Source: Malikia spinosa (GTDB taxonomy: Bacteria; Pseudomonadota; Gammaproteobacteria; Burkholderiales; Burkholderiaceae_C). From it: DNA of 54,428 bases. A program made the translations under genes and the position numbers. The notes beneath the pieces are model-generated. The model ran no database searches, was not told the origin of the DNA, and saw only the letters and a list, made by a program, of their open reading frames with translations. Below, piece after piece: positions 9,189 through 18,043 of the stretch. The stretch's first letter is position 1. Every line of letters starts with the position of its first letter. The stretch covers positions 1-54,428 of the forward strand of contig NZ_PVLR01000017.1 of assembly GCF_002980625.1 (NCBI RefSeq). Direction: 5' to 3'.

Positions 9189-9206
9189 TCTATCGAGGAC
9201 TCCAAC

Positions 9207-10589
9207 ATGGCTAGGCCGGGCAAAACCGCAGCGATCGACTACACCACCACTCACGACTTGACGCATGGACTGCTTGAGCGCGCAAGCTGTCCGCCCGAGA
9301 AGCAGTTTGTGCTGCTAAAGGATGCAGACAAGAAGGGACTGCGCCTGCGGGTGACAAAGGCAGGTGGCAAACACTGGCAGTTCGAGACCCGCCTGAAGCG
9401 CCAGCTGATCACGCGCGCCCTGGGGGAGTGGCCCGCCGTCTCGATTGCCGAGGCCAAGGCAGAGGCCCACCGCCTGCGCGGGCTGACGGAGACAGGCACG
9501 GACCCCCGCGAGATAGAACGACAGCAACAGGCTGAGCGCGAAGCTGCCAAGGCAGCCGCCGCCGCAGCTAAAGCCCAGGCCGAGCGCGAAGCCGTCGCCC
9601 AAGCCTTGACTACAGGTGAAGCATGGGCAGCATATGTTGCAGAGCGCAAGCCGTACTGGGGGGCTTTGCACATCAAGGACCATGAGCGCCTAGCCCGTGC
9701 CGGTGGCGAGGTCGCTAAACGTGGCACCCGAGGCCGTGGCGTGACCATTGCCGGGCCACTGCATCCACTGCTGGGACTGGCGCTGCGTGACCTTACGCCG
9801 CCAGTGATCGAGGCATGGGCCGTACGCGAAGCACAGACCCGCCCCACTGCCGCTCGGCTGGCATGGCGACTGCTGAAAGCGTTCCTAGGCTGGTGCGCAG
9901 AACAGCCGGAATATGCACCTGTAATGTCGGGCACCAACCCCGCCAAGACCAAGAAGGCCCGCGAAGCATTGGGCAAGGCGAAAGCCAAGGATGACTCGTT
10001 GCTGAAAGAGCAACTGCCGGCATGGTTTGCCGCCGTGCGCAATATCGGCAACCAGACTGTGGCCGCCTACCTGCAAACGCTGCTGCTGACAGGCGCCCGC
10101 CCCGGTGAAGTCCTGGCGATGCGCTGGGAGGACTTGAACATCCAATGGCGCGGCCTGACCATCCGTGACAAGGTAGAAGGCGAGCGAGTCATTCCGCTGA
10201 CCGCATACGTCCACCACCTGCTGGCCGCACTGCCCCGCCGCAATGAGTTCGTGTTTGCCAGCAACCGCAAGGAAAACCAGCCACTGACTGAGCCCAACCA
10301 TGCACATGACAAGGCGTGCCAGGTGGCCAGAATTGGTTACCTAACGCTGCATGGCCTTCGCCGTAGCTTCGGCACCCTTTCGGAGTGGCTGGATGTGCCC
10401 GCAGGGGTAGTGGCACAGATTCAAGGCCACAAGCCCAGCGCAACCGCCGAAAAGCATTACCGCGTACGCCCGCCTGACCTACTGCGCATTCACCATGAAA
10501 AGATCGAAGCATGGGTACTGGAGCAGGCCGGCGTGACGTTCGACCGCAAGACCGAGCCGGGCAAGCTGGTGCTGGCAAAGGTGGCGTAG
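9207..10589 (+). CDS. int: P4-type tyrosine integrase
   Basis: Site-specific recombinase expected to integrate and excise the island at the tRNA gene. The 460-residue protein has an N-terminal DUF4102-like arm-binding domain (LKDADKKGLRLRVTKAGGKH, about residues 33-52, then LGEWPAVSIAEAKAEA), a charged alanine-rich linker, a core-binding region and a C-terminal catalytic domain. The catalytic residues are visible: Arg in LLTGARPGEVLAMRW, His-x-x-Arg in HGLRRSFGTL, His in IQGHKPS, and the nucleophile Tyr in EKHYRVR near the end. Its position just inside the left attachment repeat, reading into the island, is the usual P4-family layout. It appears intact. Confidence 0.95.
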   Translation: MARPGKTAAIDYTTTHDLTHGLLERASCPPEKQFVLLKDADKKGLRLRVTKAGGKHWQFETRLKRQLITRALGEWPAVSIAEAKAEAHRLRGLTETGTDPREIERQQQAEREAAKAAAAAAKAQAEREAVAQALTTGEAWAAYVAERKPYWGALHIKDHERLARAGGEVAKRGTRGRGVTIAGPLHPLLGLALRDLTPPVIEAWAVREAQTRPTAARLAWRLLKAFLGWCAEQPEYAPVMSGTNPAKTKKAREALGKAKAKDDSLLKEQLPAWFAAVRNIGNQTVAAYLQTLLLTGARPGEVLAMRWEDLNIQWRGLTIRDKVEGERVIPLTAYVHHLLAALPRRNEFVFASNRKENQPLTEPNHAHDKACQVARIGYLTLHGLRRSFGTLSEWLDVPAGVVAQIQGHKPSATAEKHYRVRPPDLLRIHHEKIEAWVLEQAGVTFDRKTEPGKLVLAKVA

Positions 10590-10633
10590 ACCGCCCCGTT
10601 AGATTAGAACCTCATCTGGAAAAGGAAGCGGAA

Positions 10634-10918
10634 ATGAGCACGGCATTTGCAAGCATCAAGCAGGGGTTGATGGAAGCGATCGGGCACGCCGAGGGGCGCT
10701 CGCCCGAGACCCGCGTTCACCGTCCCAGGCCGGTTGACGTGAAGGCGCTGCGCGCCAGTGTGGGCATGACGCAAGAGCAGTTCGCTGCACGGTTCGGCTT
10801 TTCAACGGCGACGCTTCGCCACTGGGAACGGGGTGACCGTTCGCCCAACGGCTCTGCGCTGGTGCTGCTCAACGTGATCGAGCGCAACCCCGAAGCCGTC
10901 ATAGCTGCGCTGGCTTGA
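10634..10918 (+). CDS. XRE-family regulator, HigA/NadS antitoxin-like
   Basis: A 94-residue protein with a C-terminal helix-turn-helix: VKALRASVGMTQEQFAARFG, then FSTATLRHWERGDRSPNG, ending ALVLLNVIERNPEAVIAAL. This arrangement (basic N-terminal extension then HTH ending in a short helix) matches antitoxins of the HigA/NadS group, which normally follow a RelE-like toxin. Here no toxin gene precedes it: the integrase ends 44 bases upstream. It may instead regulate the integrase or the island. The start ATG was chosen for its GGAAGCG leader; an open frame extends back into the integrase but has no similarity. Confidence 0.75.
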   Translation: MSTAFASIKQGLMEAIGHAEGRSPETRVHRPRPVDVKALRASVGMTQEQFAARFGFSTATLRHWERGDRSPNGSALVLLNVIERNPEAVIAALA

Positions 10919-10944
10919 CCGCTTGAGGTTTCACGGTCGCAGTC

Positions 10945-11037
10945 ATGACCGAAAACTGGTTCCCTGGCGCGTGGGACACCCTCGAGTACACGCGCCAAGA
11001 AGTTGCTGACATCTGCGCTGAGCTGCACCGCAGGTGA
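10945..11037 (+). CDS. Possible 30-residue small protein
   Basis: A short open frame, MTENWFPGAWDTLEYTRQEV followed by ADICAELHRR, 26 bases after the XRE regulator. It has a plausible amphipathic helix but no recognised family, and could be the start of a gene that has since been truncated. Listed only as a possibility. Confidence 0.2.
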   Translation: MTENWFPGAWDTLEYTRQEVADICAELHRR

Positions 11038-11336
11038 GCGTGCAGGCGCGGTGCACGGCCGGCCGCTACGCCCACCTCAAGACTGCTCCGGGCCGGCTGT
11101 CGATCAACCGGATCTAACAGTTGCTGTCGCACCTCACGAGCAGCATTCACCGACATCACTGCGTGATCCTCACACCGTGCTGGCAGTCAACACGAGCTTG
11201 GCCGGCTTGCCCAGCTTTTATGCGGCTGGACCGCTCTAGAAGCGATAAAAAAGCGGTCACAACTCAGCCTCAGCTCGAGTTTTCGGCAGTTCCACCCTGA
11301 AAATCCGGGCTTGGCAGCTGAACCGAAAAAATCAAG
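11038..11336. other. Intergenic stretch, island
   Basis: No convincing gene. The only structure noticed is an inverted repeat, GACCGCT at 11229-11235 and AGCGGTC at 11252-11258, with an A-rich loop, about 80 bases before the next gene; it could be a weak terminator or an operator. Confidence 0.4.
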
Positions 11337-11876
11337 ATGGAAAATCTCGACGCAGAAAACAAGGCATCGCAAGATGATGATGGCGATCCCGTAGCTCGGG
11401 CAACCCTGGCCGCCAGCCAAGCAAAGACACTCGATGAACTCCGGCGCTCCCTCACGGTCACGCTCACCCTGAAGCACAAGCTCTCGGTCCAAGAGGCCGC
11501 TGAGGTGATTGGTCGATCACCCAGTTGGGTCTATGCTGCAAGGCAGGCTTACCTCTCAGGCAAGCAGGTTGCCAACCGCAACACTCACGGGGGGCGCCGG
11601 AACCAAATACTCACTCGAAGGGAGGAAAATGCCTTTATGAATGAGGTGTGTAGAGAGTTCCGAACAATGAACTTTACCTTGTTCAAGGGCGCCGACTTTA
11701 CAAGAGAAGATCTTCAGATTCATCTACTTGTGCGCAAAGCGCTTGAGAAGAAGACTGGTCGCAACATCCCGAAGTCCACAGTTTTCGCGTTGATGGAACG
11801 AGTTGGTAGGCGCAAGTTCAATGGTTACCATCCTCGTGCTTGGGAGCTGTATGCTTGCGGTAATTTCTTTTTTTGA
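11337..11876 (+). CDS. Helix-turn-helix protein, transposase-N-terminus-like
   Basis: A 179-residue protein. Residues about 45-85 form a helix-turn-helix (HKLSVQEAAEVIGRSPSWVY) followed by GGRRNQILTRREENAFM, a layout like the DNA-binding half of IS630-type transposases or of resolvase-like HTH proteins. The second half (residues about 100-170) looks like a winged-helix or second HTH (EDLQIHLLVRKALEKKTGRN, then PKSTVFALMERVGRRK). There is no DDE catalytic domain behind it, so it is either a stand-alone regulator or a transposase remnant. Function unknown. Confidence 0.5.
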   Translation: MENLDAENKASQDDDGDPVARATLAASQAKTLDELRRSLTVTLTLKHKLSVQEAAEVIGRSPSWVYAARQAYLSGKQVANRNTHGGRRNQILTRREENAFMNEVCREFRTMNFTLFKGADFTREDLQIHLLVRKALEKKTGRNIPKSTVFALMERVGRRKFNGYHPRAWELYACGNFFF

Positions 11877-11950
11877 ACTGGACTCCTGGCCAAAAGACGT
11901 GACTCACAGTTCTTTCCACGGCAGCTCGCCGCTAACAAGGAAAGGACAAG

Positions 11951-12847
11951 ATGACGAACACCGCCCCCCATGGCCTCGAACAGTTTCGGTTCAGTGCCAA
12001 GATCGACTACCTGTCGGTGAAGGGTCTAGCCAAGGGACCCCTGCCTGAACTGCATGGCAAGGCCAAGTGGCCCAGATCGACACCGGGAAAGCTCACCGTA
12101 CAAGACTGCAGCGCAGCGGACGTTCACACGCTGGCAACGCTGTTCCCGACCGCACTGCTCGACGAGCTCGAAGTCAGCGTTGACGTTCGCACCGCACAGA
12201 ACCTACCCCCAGACTTGCAGGATCAAGCACTACAGGCGTTCAAGTCGGGGTACGTAGCCAAGCGTCTCAAGCCGACGTTCAGCGAAGGGACGAATAGCGG
12301 CTTCCGCGGTGCTTACGACCCCGACCACAAGCGTCTATGTCCCTTCAACCGTAGGGTGCCGAAGGGCAAGGAGCAGCTGCTATATGGGCATCGCAACGAC
12401 GGTGCCCAGGTGAAGTGCTACTACAAGAAAACCGACAACGGACGCGACCTCCAGCGTCAGGAGCGCAGCGTCCGGGTCGAGGTTCGACTTGGCCAGCAGG
12501 GTCTGGATCAGCATGGCGTTCTCCATCTGACGGACTTGACCGTCTTCAAGTTCCGAAAGCAGTTGATGCCGTACTTCACCCATGTTCACGGCTCACGCCA
12601 CCGCAGGGTGCGCCAAGCGAAGACAAAGCCACTCCTTGCAGTGCTTCAGGGCAAGCAGGACCAGATTGATCAGGCTCACTGGGAAAAAGTCGGCGTGGGA
12701 AGCTTTCAGCGCGGCGGGAAACGTGAGGCAGCTGCATTGGTGTTGAAGCGCGACATCGAGCTGAACAACCGCATCGGCCAAGCATTGGGCCGTCTGGAGA
12801 GGTCGTTTTCTGTCAAGAAATTCGTGCGCGAGCAAGAATCTTCCTGA
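11951..12847 (+). CDS. Putative replication initiation protein
   Basis: A 298-residue protein I cannot place with certainty. The middle part resembles rolling-circle type replication initiators of filamentous phages and small plasmids: a segment near residue 130 (CPFNRRVPKGKEQLLYGHRN), then VKCYYKKTDNGRDLQRQERS and VRVEVRLGQQGL, where a tyrosine/lysine strand is followed by an R-x-E-x-R-x strand. The C-terminus is helical and basic. A replication role would fit the AlpA-like gene and the P-loop ATPase that follow. It could also be another DNA-binding island protein. Confidence 0.4.
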   Translation: MTNTAPHGLEQFRFSAKIDYLSVKGLAKGPLPELHGKAKWPRSTPGKLTVQDCSAADVHTLATLFPTALLDELEVSVDVRTAQNLPPDLQDQALQAFKSGYVAKRLKPTFSEGTNSGFRGAYDPDHKRLCPFNRRVPKGKEQLLYGHRNDGAQVKCYYKKTDNGRDLQRQERSVRVEVRLGQQGLDQHGVLHLTDLTVFKFRKQLMPYFTHVHGSRHRRVRQAKTKPLLAVLQGKQDQIDQAHWEKVGVGSFQRGGKREAAALVLKRDIELNNRIGQALGRLERSFSVKKFVREQESS

Positions 12848-12994
12848 AGCAAAAACCTCGCTTTAACACCGTTCTATGCAGGTTGCCGAGCATTCCGGTA
12901 AGTCACGTATGACTTACTAATTAGAGCATGCCCCATGGACTGCTGCCGGCACTACCCAACCAGCTTCGTTTTACACCAGATTTCTCTGTCCAAT

Positions 12995-13237
12995 ATGTTG
13001 AACTTCGACCACATCACCCCCATCGAAAAAGAAATCCGCATTGCTGTTGATACTGCCACTGCCGCATATCATCTGAACCGGCAACCTCAGACGCTGCGTA
13101 GCTGGTCTAGCAAAGAGAATGGTCCGATTCGTCCGATCTACATCAACGGTCGCATGGGCTGGCCGGTAGCTGAAATCCGTCGCATTCTGGGATGTGTTCC
13201 CGCAGACAATGATACCCGGTACAAGTTCAGCGCCTAA
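12995..13237 (+). CDS. AlpA-like DNA-binding protein
   Basis: An 80-residue helix-turn-helix protein: VDTATAAYHLNRQPQTLRSW (recognition part) then NGPIRPIYINGRMGWPVAEI ending in IRRILG. This is the shape of small AlpA/excisionase-like proteins that accompany integrases and replication genes on betaproteobacterial islands. It probably controls excision or expression of the replication module. The internal ATG giving MLNFDHITPIEKEIR was chosen; an upstream start at 12935 in the same frame would add 20 residues. Confidence 0.65.
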   Translation: MLNFDHITPIEKEIRIAVDTATAAYHLNRQPQTLRSWSSKENGPIRPIYINGRMGWPVAEIRRILGCVPADNDTRYKFSA

Positions 13238-13292
13238 GTCCACGCCAATTCTTAAAACTCAGCGTCATTCCTGAAAAATTCTGCTCGTAGCC

Positions 13293-14975
13293 ATGGAAAA
13301 AGACAGAGTTGCCATCCTTGTTGAAAACGTAACCGACATGACCGACGTAACCGACCGCTGCATCACTCCCCAAGAAGTCACTTTTCCGTTGGAGTCAGGC
13401 TCAGCCACGATCAAAGGCAAGGCTATTTCAACTTTGAAAAATATAACTGACGCTTCTGAAGCGGATATTGTTGGTGGTGACCATGCACAACCAAAAGTCA
13501 TGAAGACCGAGATTTTGATAGGCTCCGGTCAAGTTCGTAAGGCATTGACTGAGGCTGAGCTCGCGTTGGCACAGTCTGGCCGTTATTTCCAACGAGATGG
13601 GCGAATCGCGGAAGTTTTACAGCTACCGGGTGATGGCTCGTGGTGCATCAAGGATCTTGACGAGCTGGGAGTGCTTCATGCCTTGGCTGGACTGACGCAA
13701 TGGATGCGCCCGGACAATAAAGGATCATTAAAGTACGTTGACCCTCATCCTCTCGTGTGCAAAATGCTCTCCCGGGTTGGTCAATTCGAGTACCTTCAGG
13801 TGCTCAACGGATTGGCGTTCCAGCCTCACTTGAGACCAGATGCGACAATCTGCAATGTTCCCGGCTATGACGAGAAAACAGGACTCTTTGGAGTATTCAA
13901 CGTCGATGATGTCATAGTACCGGAAGCACCGACAATGGAAGATGCTCGGACGGCACTGGCTTGCCTGCAAGGCTTGATTGAAGAGTGCGCTGTAGCAACG
14001 CCAGTTGACCGATCTACTACCATTTCCGCGATGTTGACGGCAGCAGTGCGTCCTGGTTTGCCAACGGCACCGATGTTTCATGTCAAGGCGCACCAGATGG
14101 GAACGGGCAAGAGTTTTCTTTGCCAGTTGATCACAGCTTTTTCCAGTGATAAGTCGGGGGCTCCGGTCTCGTTTCCGCGCAGTGAAGGCGACTGCAAGAA
14201 CTTGCTGCTGTCCCAGTTCAAGCGTTCGCCGCCAGTGATCGACTTCGACAACCTGACCAGTGACATACCGGCGTATGCCAGCTTGTGCACGGCGCTGACA
14301 TCTGAATGGCTGGAGGGGCGACTGCTCGGCGGAAACACGATCGCCCGGGTCAGCACAAGAACGCTCATGTTGAGCAGTGGCAACAACGTGGGGCCGTCTG
14401 CCGACATGGCACGCCGAACCCTGACCATCTTGCTCGATTCGGCGACGGAAGTCCCTGCGGCGCGTAAGTTCAAGCGCCCCAATTTGATGACGGAGGTGCT
14501 CCGGGATCGCAACAGGTACATCAGTGCAGCGCTTACGATCGTGAAAGCATGGGTGGTGGCTGGACGACCGATGACTGAATGTCCTCCATTGGGCAGTTTT
14601 GGCCAATGGTCAGATTGGTGTCGTCAGCCCTTGCTGTGGTTGGGTTGCCCTGATCCGGTCGAGTCGGTTTTCAAGGCGCTGGAGGACGATCCCGAACGCC
14701 AGCTATTGGGCAGGATTCTGGAAGGGTGGCAGGTTCGGTTGGGGAGTGGTCCAGTTCTGGCGCGTGAAGTGACTCAGACGGCAATAAGCAAGCTGGCTGT
14801 AGACGATGATCTGCACGACTCCCTGATAGAAGTCAGCGGCGGGCAGGGTTCGGTGAACCAGCGCAAACTGGGGCGATGGCTGTCTCGTAATGAGGGACGG
14901 GTGGTTAACGGCAAGCGACTGATGCGAGCGCCGAAGTCCCGGAACGTGGAGAGCTGGCAGGTCGTGTCGGTTTAG
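13293..14975 (+). CDS. Island P-loop ATPase, replication-associated
   Basis: A 560-residue protein with a Walker A motif, MGTGKSFLCQLI, near residues 268-279, a possible Walker B-like segment SPPVIDFDNLTSD near 312, and an arginine-rich stretch (ARRTLTILLDS) that may include an arginine finger. This layout, without a recognisable primase domain in front, is common in the replication gene of integrative elements related to P4 alpha or YfjI/DUF3987 proteins. It follows the AlpA-like gene by 55 bases. The first 80 residues are low in similarity to anything I recognise. Exact biochemical role (helicase, primase helper) is inferred. Confidence 0.6.
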   Translation: MEKDRVAILVENVTDMTDVTDRCITPQEVTFPLESGSATIKGKAISTLKNITDASEADIVGGDHAQPKVMKTEILIGSGQVRKALTEAELALAQSGRYFQRDGRIAEVLQLPGDGSWCIKDLDELGVLHALAGLTQWMRPDNKGSLKYVDPHPLVCKMLSRVGQFEYLQVLNGLAFQPHLRPDATICNVPGYDEKTGLFGVFNVDDVIVPEAPTMEDARTALACLQGLIEECAVATPVDRSTTISAMLTAAVRPGLPTAPMFHVKAHQMGTGKSFLCQLITAFSSDKSGAPVSFPRSEGDCKNLLLSQFKRSPPVIDFDNLTSDIPAYASLCTALTSEWLEGRLLGGNTIARVSTRTLMLSSGNNVGPSADMARRTLTILLDSATEVPAARKFKRPNLMTEVLRDRNRYISAALTIVKAWVVAGRPMTECPPLGSFGQWSDWCRQPLLWLGCPDPVESVFKALEDDPERQLLGRILEGWQVRLGSGPVLAREVTQTAISKLAVDDDLHDSLIEVSGGQGSVNQRKLGRWLSRNEGRVVNGKRLMRAPKSRNVESWQVVSV

Positions 14976-15490
14976 TCGCTTTTGTCGGTTTGGTCTGCGC
15001 CATCCGCGAGCCACGGATCGCTGTCCAGAAGACTGTGACCCGGTCGTCGGAGGCACTGAACATTTTCGGTATCCGCCCCCATTTAATTGAGTTCATCAAG
15101 GCATTGCCTTATACCTAGGTCTTGTGGGCTACCTACAATACATGTGTTCGCTCAGAGAAATCTGACGATCCGGAAGGTAGGAGGGTAAACCAACGGCGGT
15201 CCGGGCCTGGAACAAAATCACCGCAAGACGGAACTCAATGGCGGTGGGGGCGGGGGCTAACGGCTTGCAGAACCCTAGAGTGGCAGGAAAGCCTTTCCTG
15301 ATAAGTCTGCGCCGTGGCCAGGGAATCAATCGTACCGAAGGCAAGTCGTGTGCGGCCCACTCAGACGGAAGCGAGCGAGGTCATCCTCGTACAGCGCAGT
15401 TGAGACAGGCTCTCAGTCCGAGGCTAGCAATTATGCTGGCCTTGGGAGAGCTTTGTCTTCACCGGAAACAATAAGAAGAAAGAGAAATAA
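14976..15490. other. 515-base non-coding stretch, possibly structured
   Basis: No credible gene on either strand. The segment is rich in short inverted repeats; the clearest is CAGGAAA at 15284-15290 with TTTCCTG at 15294-15300 across three bases. G-rich and C-rich blocks alternate. It ends 15 bases before a BrnA-like gene with GAAGAAAGAG as ribosome site. It may hold a regulatory RNA or be the eroded site of a lost toxin gene. Confidence 0.4.
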
Positions 15491-15862
15491 ATGACCAAGA
15501 AAATAAGTAAATCTACTCGCAAGAAGAAAGATGATTTGGCTGCGGCGCTTGCCCTTTTGCAGACTATCATGAAGGGAGCAGGACTCACCGAGGAAGCGTT
15601 GCTCAGCGAACCAGAATTACTGGACCTCAGCTTTGAAGTTCCTGAACTTGACATCGATGACGCCCTTTTCAGCACGATGCCAGACTGGAAGTCGCCTACA
15701 GTTTCCAAAGCACCGCTACCTGTAAGTGGCAAGCGTCCCATTTCCATCCGAATCGATGGGCGCGTTCTCTTGGCGTTCCGGGAGCAGGCAGAGAAGACCG
15801 GAACTCCCTACCAAACGCTGATCAATCGCGCACTGCAAGACGCTGCGGACACGTTCACATAG
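15491..15862 (+). CDS. BrnA-like ribbon-helix-helix antitoxin (orphan)
   Basis: A 123-residue protein with a very basic N-terminus (MTKKISKSTRKKKDDL) and a C-terminal segment of BrnA/CopG type: KRPISIRIDGRVLLAFREQA then GTPYQTLINRALQDA. In BrnT-BrnA systems the toxin gene precedes the antitoxin, but the 515 bases upstream carry no BrnT-like frame and the next gene is 432 bases downstream. It therefore looks like an orphan antitoxin or a ribbon-helix-helix regulator. Confidence 0.65.
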   Translation: MTKKISKSTRKKKDDLAAALALLQTIMKGAGLTEEALLSEPELLDLSFEVPELDIDDALFSTMPDWKSPTVSKAPLPVSGKRPISIRIDGRVLLAFREQAEKTGTPYQTLINRALQDAADTFT

Positions 15863-16294
15863 CCGATTCAACGCGCTGACTGCGCCGGGCTAGGAACAAG
15901 CCCAGACGGTCATCTGCTCCTACAGAGTTAGCGATTCCTGTGCGGCTCTAGCCGTCTTCAAGAACAGGACAGGCACTGAGAAGTCGCCATCCCAGACCTT
16001 GGTGGTGCGGGCGCGATGCGATGGACAGCGTGGGAGCTGCATCTTCCCTATAAGAAACGGGAAAGGTTCTGGGGCTAGCTGACTTTAAAAAGCCCAACTT
16101 CTCACGAGCTGTATATACACCAACCCGCCCTGTCCTGGACATGTCCCGGGACGCAGTAGCCTGGTCCAGGCAGACAGAAATTCTCATTTTGGATGTATGC
16201 AGGGACAACTGTGAGGCCCGGAGGTGGGCGTCATCTCGTAAGCCACATGCCGCAATGCGATACTTCAGTTGTCAAAAACTAAACATTTTCTGTC
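15863..16294. other. Intergenic stretch before the DUF4041 gene
   Basis: About 430 bases with no credible gene. AT-rich patches near 16080-16115 and 16255-16290 may hold the promoter of the next gene; the last 25 bases before its ATG are AT-rich and lack a clear Shine-Dalgarno sequence. Confidence 0.4.
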
Positions 16295-18043
16295 ATGGAT
16301 TTTCTTGCCTTTCTGCTGTTTCTGGCGCTCGTCTACAGCGTCGTCAAGTGGCTCAACAGTACCACCCGCACCCGCAAGGCCGAGGCCGAGCTCAAGCAGC
16401 AGCGCACCAAGAGCGACGAACTGGCGGCCAACATCCAAAGCCTGGAGGCAAAACTGCATGATGCCCGGCAGACGATCGATGAGCTGAGTCCATACCTGCC
16501 TATCAAGGATGCCGAGCAGGAGGCGAAGCGAATCGTGAACGCCGCTGTCGAAAGCGCAGACCAGATCAAGGCAACAGCCCAGGAAGTTATGGATCGGGCA
16601 CGGGCAGCTGCCAAGATGCAGCAGGCAGACGCTAACAACTCGATCACCGCTGCGCATGAGCAAGCCCATGCCATCGTGCAGCGCGCCAATCAAGAGGCCG
16701 TGCAGATCAAAAGCCAGGCCAAGGAAGCCCTGGACAAGGCCCGTACCAAGGCTGACGAGCGGCTGGCCGAGGCGCAGAAGCAGGTTGCGGGCGCGCACGA
16801 CCAAGCGCAGGCCATCATCCTGAAGGCTAAACGGGAAGCCGAGCAGATCGCCGGCGACGCCTACGTGGCGCTACAGCAGGCCGACTCGCTGCAAAAGACG
16901 CTGCAGGCGATGGAGGGTGCAGTCAAGGGCTATGGCGATGCCTATATCGTGCCGACGCACAGCCTGCTCGATGACCTGGCTGATGAGTTCTCGCACACCG
17001 ACGCCGGCAACAACCTGCGCCGGGCGCGGGAGCACACCCGCAACCTGGTCCTCAGCCGCACGGCGGCGAACTGCGACTATGTGGAAACCGCCAGGCGCGA
17101 AACGGCTATCCGCTTCGTGATCGATGCCTTCAACGGCAAGGTCGACTCCATCCTGAGCCGGGTCAAGAGCGACAACGTCGGCACGCTGGAGCAGGAAATC
17201 CGGGGGGCCTTCCAGCTGGTGAACCACGATGGCGCGGCCTTCCGCAACGCGCGGTTGAACAGCACCTACCTGGAGGCTCGACTCGACGAGCTGCGCTGGG
17301 CGGCGACCGCGAAGGCGCTGCAGGAGCAGGAGCGTGAAGAGCAGCGACGACTGCGCGAGCAGATCCGCGAGGAAGAGCGCGCACGCAAGGAGTTCGAGCG
17401 CGCGATGAAGGAGGCAGAGAAGGAAGAAGCGGCGATCCAGAAGGCGATGGAGAAGGTGCAGGCCCAGGTGCAGAAGGCCAGCGCGGAGCAGAAGGCAGCG
17501 TTCGAGGCCCAGCTGGCCGAGCTGGCTGAGAAGCTGCGGCAAGCCGAGGAAAAGGGCCAGCGTGCCCTGTCCATGGCGCAGCAGACCCGGGTCGGCCATG
17601 TCTACGTGATCTCGAACATCGGCTCGTTCGGCGAGAACGTCTACAAGATCGGCATGACGCGGCGACTGGACCCACTGGACCGCGTTCGCGAGCTGGGCGA
17701 TGCCAGCGTGCCATTCGAGTTCGACGTGCACGCCATGATCTACAGCGAGGATGCGCCGAAGCTGGAGAAATCCTTGCACAGCCACTTCATGCGCGCGCAG
17801 GTCAACAAGGTCAACCCGCGCAAGGAGTTCTTCCGTGTCGGCATCAACGAAATCATGGAGCACGTCGATGGCAGCGGCATCCAGGCGCATTGGACACTGG
17901 CGGCCAAGGCGGCGAGCTTCCGGGAGTCTCAGCGCATTGAGCAGGCACTGCTGAGCAACAGCGACGAAGCCAAGCGCTGGACCGAAACCCAAGCTCAGGC
18001 GATCGAGACCGACGAGGTGCAGGAAGAAGCCGAGACGACGTGA
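16295..18043 (+). CDS. Membrane-anchored coiled-coil T5orf172/GIY-YIG protein (DUF4041)
   Basis: A 582-residue protein in three parts. Residues 2-20 (FLAFLLFLALVYSVVKWL) form one N-terminal membrane anchor. Residues about 25-220 and 330-425 are long charged coiled coils (repeats such as EAKRIVNAAVESADQIKATA), enclosing a DUF4041-like segment. Residues about 433-515 form a T5orf172/MUG113 domain of the GIY-YIG nuclease superfamily: GHVYVISNIG, VYKIGMTRR, RVRELGDASVPFEFDVHAM, LEKSLHSHF and a VNPRKEFFRV end. DUF4041-GIY-YIG proteins occur in phages and in defence islands. Its place just before the type I R-M operon, and the membrane anchor, suggest a nuclease that acts on incoming DNA at the membrane; this is inference. 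Confidence 0.75.
   Translation: MDFLAFLLFLALVYSVVKWLNSTTRTRKAEAELKQQRTKSDELAANIQSLEAKLHDARQTIDELSPYLPIKDAEQEAKRIVNAAVESADQIKATAQEVMDRARAAAKMQQADANNSITAAHEQAHAIVQRANQEAVQIKSQAKEALDKARTKADERLAEAQKQVAGAHDQAQAIILKAKREAEQIAGDAYVALQQADSLQKTLQAMEGAVKGYGDAYIVPTHSLLDDLADEFSHTDAGNNLRRAREHTRNLVLSRTAANCDYVETARRETAIRFVIDAFNGKVDSILSRVKSDNVGTLEQEIRGAFQLVNHDGAAFRNARLNSTYLEARLDELRWAATAKALQEQEREEQRRLREQIREEERARKEFERAMKEAEKEEAAIQKAMEKVQAQVQKASAEQKAAFEAQLAELAEKLRQAEEKGQRALSMAQQTRVGHVYVISNIGSFGENVYKIGMTRRLDPLDRVRELGDASVPFEFDVHAMIYSEDAPKLEKSLHSHFMRAQVNKVNPRKEFFRVGINEIMEHVDGSGIQAHWTLAAKAASFRESQRIEQALLSNSDEAKRWTETQAQAIETDEVQEEAETT

Larger units (their letters stand above)
8669..9206. other. Pilin upstream region and left island junction
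   Basis: A 538-base stretch without a gene. From left to right it holds the untranslated leader and presumed promoter of the pilin gene (minus strand; GGAGGT just before the ATG, no convincing -24/-12 sigma-54 site found), the old tRNA terminator hairpin, the left attachment repeat with its tRNA fragment, and then about 165 bases of AT-rich island DNA with repeats leading to the integrase gene. Confidence 0.6.

Noticed and set aside
16295-18043. A chromosome-segregation or SMC-like role for the coiled-coil gene
   Set aside because: There is no ATP-binding motif at either end; the membrane anchor and C-terminal T5orf172 domain explain the architecture better.
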